From Berberis thunbergii (Eukaryota; Streptophyta; Magnoliopsida; Ranunculales; Berberidaceae), in NCBI GenBank assembly GCA_003290165.1, contig QNQO01010766.1, positions 38,943 to 102,942 on the forward strand: DNA of 64,000 bases. The letters are read 5' to 3'. A model generated the notes under the pieces. The model was not told where the DNA came from and searched no databases. It saw only the letters and a program-made list of their open reading frames with translations. A program made the position numbers and the translations under genes. Below are positions 56,101-64,000 of the stretch, one piece after another (position 1 is the first letter of the stretch; the number at the start of each line of letters is the position of its first letter).

Positions 56101-58441
56101 AAACAAAAGAAAATGAAACCCTAGTTTATTCATGCCAAGAACCCTAGTTTTCTTGAAGTTACAATCCGAACTAACTGACATCTCTAATATATTCTAAACA
56201 CCATCAATTTATAACTTTTATCTACTGGAGAATTGAGATCATTTTAGTTCCTCAATTAGTGTTGTGAATAAGCATGCTTGGGTGAAGGATTGAGCATGGT
56301 TACCCGGAGTATATGCCATGATGGTGCACTCCAATATGAGGCCCATTTTTTAGTTGGTTCTTATATTATAGGATATGCTGAATGCCATCGCTCCCGGTCC
56401 AAATTTGAAGGCTGATGCTCTTCAATATTTAGATAATGTTGGAAAGATGCATAATTTCTTAGAACTCTATACAATTGAAAATAATCATTTTTTTTTTTTT
56501 CAAATATGTTTTTAGTGTTTATTTTTGACAATGTGAATGCACTTTTCTTTTTAGGTTCTACTTCAGTCTGGACAGTTTCAAGGAGAAGTGAGATTCAGGT
56601 AAGGGTGTGACTTTAAATATATATTTACTTTTGTTTTCTTTGGTTGATACTTTTTTCTTTACTAGTGCTTTCTCATGGCTGTATGACATTTGAAGCCTAA
56701 GCCAATCATGCATATAACAATTTCCTATAATATTTTTCTACTTTAATTATGCTGACTAGCATATATAGGAAATGGATGGAGAACATCCATTGAAGGGACC
56801 TAATTTTTCAAATGCCTGGCTTGAATGCTCATATCTTTGTTCAGTTCAAAAAATGTAATTGTTTCATTGCATTGTGTGGGTTAATCATGTCACATATTGA
56901 ACTTTCTGATGATTGATTGATAATACAGGGTTGATGAAGTTCAGCAGCCAAAGCATGCTAATGGGACACATGCAAATGATCCTTCCATAGTTCACGAAGA
57001 ATGTAACTGGGGAAGTTATGCAAAAGGAGCATTGTATGCATTGCAGAGAGTTGGGAACCACTTAACTCAGGTTGTTTAGGCTTTTTTTCCTAATAAATTC
57101 CTGTAAAGTTAAATTGGTCTTGGTTACAGTCTCATAGACATATTGTGATGTGTGTATACTACTGAAAGCTCATGACATGATAGATTATATGATCTCTTTT
57201 TGTGTATTTTTGTTCAGCCTTGGAACTTGTTAACGTTATCTATCACCTCTGTGTTGTTGCAGGGCATCACAGGGTTTATTTGCGGTTCTAAGGGACTTGA
57301 TAGTTCAGGCCTTAGCTCATCAGCTGCTGTAAGTTTCTTGTTATTCTAAGTGGAAGGTGCTATGATTACTTGATCTAGTAAATAAAAATATGAAGTGTCT
57401 TTACTGATAACTAAGTCAATTAACCAATTTGTGGCATTATATAAGAGTATCATGTCATACAAAAGTAAAAATTCAAACAAAAAAACGACTGAATTCAAAC
57501 AAAAAAGACTAATTGTGTGGAAAACTTCTCATACTGTTCTCTATATTAATGAGAGCTTCAGAACTCACAAATGTAACACATCATGCAAATGGAGCATTAA
57601 AACAAGTCTTTGAGTAATCAAACATTTTTCAACTTAAAAAGGAAAAATGTCTCTCCTGGAACGGTCAAGGAGAACCAACCTCTTAATCATTAAATAGCGT
57701 AATGTCTAAAATACGTATTCATACCTAAAAGCCACCAAGATGAGTAAATTCTGCAGCGAGTCTAAATCTCAAACATGTGCCATATGTAGCAAAGATTTTT
57801 CTAGAGCAGGTGTGTTTCCATGAGCAAAGATTCCTAGAAATCGTAACTCCTTTTCTTACGAAACTGTGGTTCTCTATGGAATACAAATTATCTGCTTTGT
57901 AGATCAAATTAATTAAATACAAACACAACAAAAGGACTTTGTTTGAAACTAAAATCTAATAAATGATTAAGCCCCTAACCATTCTCAAATATAAAAGTAC
58001 CAACTTTCTGTTTTTCTACCTGGGAAGAACACATGAAAACAAAGATTCCAAGCTGCAATTACAAACTGTAAAAATCTCTTGAGTATATATATATTGACAG
58101 CAACAAACTTGTATGGCTCACTCAATTCTTGTGTGGGTGGCTTTCCTGATAAAAGAATTGTTTCGGGTGTCCTTTGAGAGATTTTTTGCTCAGAGAGATG
58201 TATTACCTTTCTCCTACTAAATACTTGTTAGTGTGGATTGTTTTTCTTGGTTTGAAGGAACTATGTTTGTATTGACCTTTACAAAGAGAGAACCAAAATA
58301 TAAAGATAAAAGAGATTTGCCAATTCACCTGGATATCTCTCTGAAATCTATACAACGAACATAGCCTGAGATGGAGTATTGTTAAAGTCAGGTTATAAAA
58401 ATATGGCATTCTTCCTTTTCATCTCGATATTCATTGGTTTT

Positions 58442-58511
<70 letters not shown>

Positions 58512-61500
58512 ATATATATATATTATATTATTTTTCAAACACTGAACTGGGGGCTGCTTTTATGAATTAATAATCTATTCTTTTATTGTACTTAATAATC
58601 ATTTTGAGGAAGCTGCGAAGGAGGTCTGTATTATTTGTCAAGCAGACCTTCCTCTTCTTGTCTGCTTTTTTTTTTCATCCTCTATGTCATTGTTTTTGCT
58701 TCTGTGATTGGACAGGTTGGAGTGGCGTACCTTTTGGCCCTGGAAACTGCAAATAAGATAATTGTATCACCTACTGAAAATATTGAATTGGATAGGTATA
58801 TTTCTTTGAAAACATTGAATCCCTGTTACTTATCACAATTCGCCCTTATTTTCTTATTTCGGTGTATCCAGTGATCTTTCCCATCCCGCCTAATTATTGA
58901 CTGAGCCACAGAAGTATAGCATAATCCACGTCAATCGTTTGCAACCTAAAAATACCCAAAGACAATTCCTACTAATAGTCTAGCACGATAAATAGAAATC
59001 TAACTCTCATTTGGTGCTATTTCTAGTCTAGTGAGAAGCTGATAATCCATATTGAAACTGCAACTGTAGTTTTCTAATACGGTGATAAATGTCTATGTTA
59101 ATATCATTCTTGTTGTTAACATTTCAAACTTTAATCAGCTAGGATCAGTAGTTTCCTAACAAAAGTGATACTTAAGGAATGAAAATTAACCACTGAGTTC
59201 ATTCACTCAATTCATACAGCAAAAACACTTAATTTTTTAATATATGACTGTAGATAACATTAAATATGGGATGATTAATCATCTTTGGGATGTAGGTGAT
59301 GAGAATCTTGTTTTTAATTAGGATAATTTTATTATGTAATGATTGGCAATTAACTTCAATAGTTGAATAATTTTATTGGATTTAAATGTTTAAGTTTTGA
59401 AAGGGAAAATTGAAGGTTAATTAATATAGGACTCTGTTGAGATAAAGTGATGGAATTTTATGTGAACCAAAGGCAATTTAAACGCAACATGGAGATTGAC
59501 TGAACTTCAGGAAGATGAGAGGAATCACCTCTAGAATGATGAGATCTAGAAGAAGCAATTGAACTTACTGGAAGCTCTCCTATTTCTTTCCCTCTTGAAT
59601 CTCAAGATTAGCTTCAAAGTAGACACACACAATCAACTTGATTTCAACTAGAAATTGATTTGTAGAGCCCTAGAATAAGTTGTTTGGAACTCAAGGAAAG
59701 AGATAAGTTCTCTCACATTTCATTACAATAATTTTTAGTTTCAAGAAAAAATTGGTACGGATAGAAGCTTCATTCTAGAAGGAAAAAACTTGAGACACCC
59801 TTAAGCCTTGCCTAAATTGAATAGATAAGAGCCAAACAACAGAATTGGCAAACTAACTAGGCATGAGGCCAATCTAGAGATTGTATTCCTGTTTAATCTA
59901 CGACTAAAAATGCCGTAAAAAAGTTCTAGCGAATCATGGCAACAATTCTCACATCAATATATGTTGTGTTAACTTGCGTCGACGCAAATCTGCATCAATC
60001 TGGGGCTTTGTTGATTGACTTCAAATCACGAATTTTATAAGTTGCATTCCTTTCTCATATACATGTAACATATGTGTGTGTATGTGCAATGGTTCCATAC
60101 CTGCTGATTTTACTTTTCTGCAAAGTAGATGATCCTTTCTTAATTCTCTTACTTTATGCCGTGACTTCCTTTTTACTAACTCTTTCAAAAATCTTTTTTT
60201 TTTTTTTTCTGTTTTGCAGGCTTATCGAAAATGAATATTTAGGTCTAAAAAATGGTATTCTGGATCAATCAGCCATATTACTTTCAAGCTATGGCTGTCT
60301 TACTTGCATGAACTGCAAGGTAATTCATGGTTTCATTATGTGCAATGCTTCCAAACCTGTCCATTCATAAGAAAAATGCTGTTTTTATTTTTCTGCTCAG
60401 TAGTTTATCCTTTCTTATTCTCTTACTTTTATGTGGTACATCGAACTCTGACTTTAATTTTCAATGAACCCTATTACATATCCATGAATGAACCGTGATG
60501 AGGCTCTATTCATGTGCCTGTTAACGGTAAAAAAATCATAGTGTCTGCTATATTACTCAGTTTTCGCACTGGATCTGAGCAATGTGCACACATAACTAAG
60601 AGTTTAGGCTTAGCCTTACCTCTAGAAATGTGAACATTTGTAATCTTAGATTTCGTAGATATATGGGAATAAATATACAAATGGTGGACACAAAAAGATC
60701 TAGCTGTCTTTGTCTCACGTAAAAAGAGCTAGGAAGTATTTACAGTATTGAAAATGAGCAAAGAGGTATTGGATGAGTTTCACTCTCAGGCCCTAAAAGC
60801 TTACAAATATATATTCATGCACCCATATTAATAAATGCATATTAGTATTATGTGTCTAAATTAGAGATAGCTGTGTCAAACAAAATTGAGAAAGGTAATA
60901 AGAGAAAATGAACTGGCAACATTAGCATTTGGCATGCATTAGAAATCACTCTATAACTGTATCAAAAGAATTCTAATTTTTCTCTGACAGCTTTATCATC
61001 TTTTTATCAGCACGATTTTTGCTCATAAATTTACTGTGGCATGTGTAGACCAAGGAACACAAGCTTATACAGTCACCAAAGTGGCGGAGTGAAGACAAGG
61101 AATTAAAATCATACAAGATCTTATTAGCATTTTCAGGATTGAAGCACGCCTTGACAAACAATCCTGGATACAATAAACGAGTTTCTGAGTGCCAAGAGGC
61201 AGCTAGAGTTCTGCTAGAGTAAGACTCATGCTTATATTTCGAGTTTGTTTTCCATGATTTAATCCTGATCTTGTTGCATGATAGTTGATACTTGCGAGCT
61301 ATTGTGAACTATACAACAAAGATATGAATTTCTTATTTGCATTGTATTTGTATTACAGATTGTTCAAAAGAGAAGATTTTGAATAGTGTAATGTGAATAG
61401 GACGAGAGGCATAGATCTCATTCATCTTGTAGGCCGAATATGATTTTAACATGTAACCAAAGAGAATGAATGGTTAACGACAGGCTCTGTGTAGTTGTGG

Positions 61501-63828
61501 TCCTCGACTAAACCCCACCTCTGAGAGCGAAGCCCACATTGTACCTGTTTTGTCCCAAATATCCACGAGCCCTATCTTGGGTTTGGGTGTGGGGCTTTGC
61601 TTCTCTCTCAGAGACGGGCTTTAGTCTAGGCCCATAGCTAGAGCGGAGCGGGTCGTTACATGTCAAGTTGCCCTTGGCGATAGCAATCCTATTTGTATTT
61701 GCTCCTTTGTACTCTATTGCTATATAGGAAGCAAAGCACTCATTTGGTAGAAAATATATAATTTAAGTAAGCCATCATTGTAAAGTGTTACATATGCCTT
61801 GTTTGTTTGTTTTCACGTTTGCAGTGCTTCTGGGAATGGAGAGCTAGAGCCACGTCTGGCAATGGTCACTTATTTTTATCAATTCCCCTTGCAATTTATG
61901 TTCATGCATATTTTTTTATACTATTGGTGTAGTGAGCTGAATAACCTTTTTCTCTTGTCAAACAGTTGAGCCAGAAAGCTTTATGAAGCACACAAGGTAG
62001 GTTTTTTTTTTTCTTTCTTTGTTCATATCAAGGAAAATTTAGGTTGTCAATAAAACAGTTGAATTGGGTGTGATACTATAATACTTTTTTCTCGATTGTT
62101 GTTTCAATGGCACTAATACTTTTTATCTGATGATTAACACACACACACACATGTATATATATGCAAAGTGTGCCTCGTTGATCTGTCCAAGGCATGTTTG
62201 ATATGTGCCCAAATCATACCACCAGCAGCCTTTGGCACGGAAAAGGTGACTACATTAGAGGGTTCATGCTTTATAGAATTTAGTGAAACGTTAGGTTTAC
62301 AAGAGCTACATTCCAATTTGTCTTGAGCATCAATTTCTTCCTACTATTAGTCCAATAGTCCTTGCTAGAAAAGTTCAAGCATTTTCCCTCCATTATTTGT
62401 TATTTATCCTATTTTTGTAGTGCAAATTAAAATCCAATCTAGCTAAAAGAGCAGAACATTATTTCTCGGAGAACACGCGGGTCAGTAAAGGTATCATTAT
62501 AATTTTTATGAACATTTGATATCAATCTTTCTTCGTGCTACTTTTATCTGAATTACCACCTTCAACTAATGCATCTGAAAACAATAGGACTTGAAGCATG
62601 GGCTTCTGGAGAGCTAGATGAATTTGGAAAGCTCATTTCTGCTTCTGGTCTTAGTTCCATTACGAACTACGAGTGCGGTAAGTTCTTATTCAAATCGTTC
62701 CCTCTTTCCGTTTCCAGCTCGATAGTAGAATGTGACTTTGACTAGAAAAGAGAAAGAATGATACCTGAGGCCTATTGAGACTATTCAGTAGTGTATGCAT
62801 TCCAAAAGATAAGATTCAAACCATTTTGTCCAGGCCATGGTAACTGAGGCCTATTGCGACACTTTTTTTGGGGGTTTTTTTGTTAGACATACCAGCCTAA
62901 AGTAATTGAAATTAGACATACCTCCTTAAATAGAGGGAAACCTTGCCGGAGCTATCAAAACTTTTTTAATGTGACCAAAATGCCCTCACGATTTGCACAC
63001 ACCATCCCAAAGAAACCAATCTAAAATTTCATAAGATTTTGGCATGCATCTCAAGCAAAATCAAGGGGTCTTGCTTCATCTTCTTCACCAAACACCTCAA
63101 CTTTTCCTTTCTTTTAGTTTCTCTTAAATGGAAGGCAATTTGGTCATGTTAAAACAATTTGATAGCTCTAGCAAGGATTCCCTCCGTTTAAGGGGTATGT
63201 CTAATTTCAATTAGTTTAGGGGTATTTCAAATTTCAATTATCGAATACGAGTATGTCTAAAAAGCCCTTTTCTAGTTTTTATTCCTTAAAGAAAATGATT
63301 TTGCAATCGCATTGTGACCATGCAACTTTATTTATATATTTTACTTTTTACTTTTTTCTGTTAATTGTCATCGAAAAATGCAGTCTACATCTATAAGACA
63401 ATAATTCGTTTGACTCAATCAAGCATTTTACGCAATCAAAAGTCTGGCCTCTCAGTTACATGTATAAGCAGGCATATTTCTGAGTATGTTTGCATGCATG
63501 TTTGTCCACAGAAGTATGCATATTATTATGTGAATCATATGTGTTTGCATTGTCATGACTCACCAATGCCATGAATTACACAGGCTGCGAACCGCTGATA
63601 CAACTCTACGAGATTCTTTTGCGTACACCTGGTGTGTTTGGGGGACGGTTCAGCGGTGCTGGATTTAGAGGGTGTTGTCTTGCATTTGTCGATTCAAATC
63701 ATGCAGATAAAGCTGCCGCATTTGTCAGAGAAGAATACCTTAAGCAACAACCTGAATTTGCTAGTCACCTTGACCAAGACACGGCTGTGCTAATCTGTGA
63801 AGCAGGTGACTCTGCTCATGTAATATAG
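53120..63828 (+). CDS. GALAK: Galacturonokinase (GHMP family), 14 exons, with two small frame breaks
   Basis: Phosphorylates galacturonic acid at C1 in the cytosol to recycle pectin sugar into UDP-sugars. Exons: 53120-53152, 54261-54374, 54888-54959, 56555-56598, 56929-57070, 57263-57328, 58716-58795, 60220-60319, 61049-61218, 61825-61864, 61966-61996, 62421-62490, 62588-62677, 63584-63828 (TAG at 63826). GHMP motif 1 is SPYRICPLGAHIDHQGG (exons 2-3), motif 2 is KGLDSSGLSSSAAVGVAYL (exons 6-7), motif 3 is GVFGGRFSGAGFRGCCLAFV (exon 14). The total is 1,297 nt, one more than a multiple of three. Exon 10 lacks one base where LCN is expected before the junction, and exon 11 has an extra CA in CACACAAG where relatives read His-Lys. 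Translated literally it stops at TGA in exon 11 after about 293 residues, losing motif 3. The rest is well conserved, so assembly error or a recent null allele are both possible. The Arabidopsis protein is about the same length (~425 aa). Confidence 0.93.
58445..58525. repeat. (AT)n microsatellite in galacturonokinase intron 6
   Basis: About 80 bases of alternating TA with two small breaks. No coding or splice role visible. Confidence 0.95.
61449..61664. mobile_element. Foldback MITE in galacturonokinase intron 9
   Basis: Ends ACATGTAAC / GTTACATGT. Inner arms GACTAAACCCCACCTCTGAG...GCGAAGCCCACA and TGTGGGGCTTTGC...CTCAGAGACGGGCTTTAGTC pair imperfectly over ~60 bases. No coding capacity. Confidence 0.6.
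62138..62160. repeat. (AC)n/(AT)n microsatellite in intron 11
   Basis: ACACACACACACACATGTATATATAT; short simple repeat with no other feature. Confidence 0.7.
62870..63267. mobile_element. Long-TIR MITE in galacturonokinase intron 13
   Basis: Left arm TTTTTTTGTTAGACATACC...AATTGAAATTAGACATACC...TAGAGGGAAACCTTGCCGGAG...AATGTGACCAAAATGCC. Right arm is its inverse: GGCAATTTGGTCATGTT...CTAGCAAGGATTCCCTC...GGGTATGTCTAATTTCAATT...GAGTATGTCTAAAAAGCCC. Arms are ~115 bases around a ~150-base loop. Confidence 0.75.
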
Positions 63829-64000
63829 TCAGTATGTGTTCAATATCCATAAACATTAATGTATTTGTTGATTTTTTGTTTGTTATTCGTTTCATTGTAC
63901 GAAAATATATTCAGTTATTCCATTCTCTATGTTGAGCTACCTCGCTAGTTCCTCTGCTGTACCTTATGAATGTAATATGAACACATGTATGAGAGCTTAA
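63829..64000 (+). other. Galacturonokinase 3' UTR and downstream
   Basis: AT-rich sequence after the stop. TGTATTTGTTGATTTTTTG and TGAATGTAATATGAA are possible far-upstream and near-upstream polyadenylation elements. No canonical AATAAA seen before the window ends. Confidence 0.4.

Noticed and set aside
58445..58525. AT-rich tract as a replication origin or matrix-attachment site
   Set aside because: A plain intronic (AT)n microsatellite; nothing else supports such a role.

Overview
This is plant nuclear DNA, most likely from a eudicot. It is AT-rich, with intron-containing genes that use GT-AG junctions. Its landmarks are plant-specific: a WPP-domain RanGAP, a galacturonokinase, a DUF599 membrane protein, an initiator tRNA-Met, Copia, long-LTR (probably Gypsy), LINE, SINE, CACTA and hAT elements, and many foldback MITEs. 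Real coding sequence is a small fraction; most of the window is mobile DNA, its remnants and unannotatable intergenic sequence. I cannot name the species.

Layout. 1-5.9 kb: repeat-rich tract with broken exons of one unidentified plant gene (minus strand), closed on the right by a Helitron-like 3' terminus near 5931. 6.6-7.7 kb: a three-exon gene (minus) for a 213-aa uncharacterised Cys-rich protein. 8.6-12.2 kb: MITEs, a SINE and intergenic DNA. 12.21 kb: tRNA-iMet. 12.7-13.1 kb: hAT MITE. 13.9-17.9 kb: a ~4 kb TG...CA element with a 5-bp target duplication, best read as a solo LTR on the minus strand, carrying a degenerate fragment of a WDR6-like WD40 gene behind an LTR promoter. 17.95-30.74 kb: a complete but dead Copia retrotransposon (LTRs, PBS, gag-pol with stops, PPT, 6-bp target duplication). 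A 5.7 kb non-autonomous CACTA transposon sits in its 3' untranslated region and carries captured exons of a PDI-like gene and a receptor-kinase exon. 32.9-33.7 kb: 5'-truncated LINE with an RNase H domain. 34.3-37.0 kb: MITEs and a SINE.

37.2-63.9 kb is the gene-rich part. It holds an intact two-exon DUF599 gene (37.26-38.13), RanGAP (minus, 40.67-42.30, 5'-UTR intron to 43.47), three degenerate DUF599 copies (45.4-47.2, 48.5-49.7, 51.4-52.2), and a 14-exon galacturonokinase gene (53.12-63.83). The first and third DUF599 copies are each preceded by a decayed copy of galacturonokinase intron 1/exon 2. The array therefore arose by repeated duplication of a composite [galacturonokinase 5' end + DUF599] segment.

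The genes do not form a pathway. Galacturonokinase salvages galacturonic acid from pectin turnover in the cytosol. RanGAP drives Ran-GTP hydrolysis at the nuclear envelope. DUF599 and the Cys-rich protein have no known function. Both named housekeeping genes contain tiny reading-frame lesions (one missing base in RanGAP; one missing base and a two-base gain in galacturonokinase). These are either true loss-of-function alleles or residual assembly errors, and they decide how much of this annotation can be trusted at the base level.
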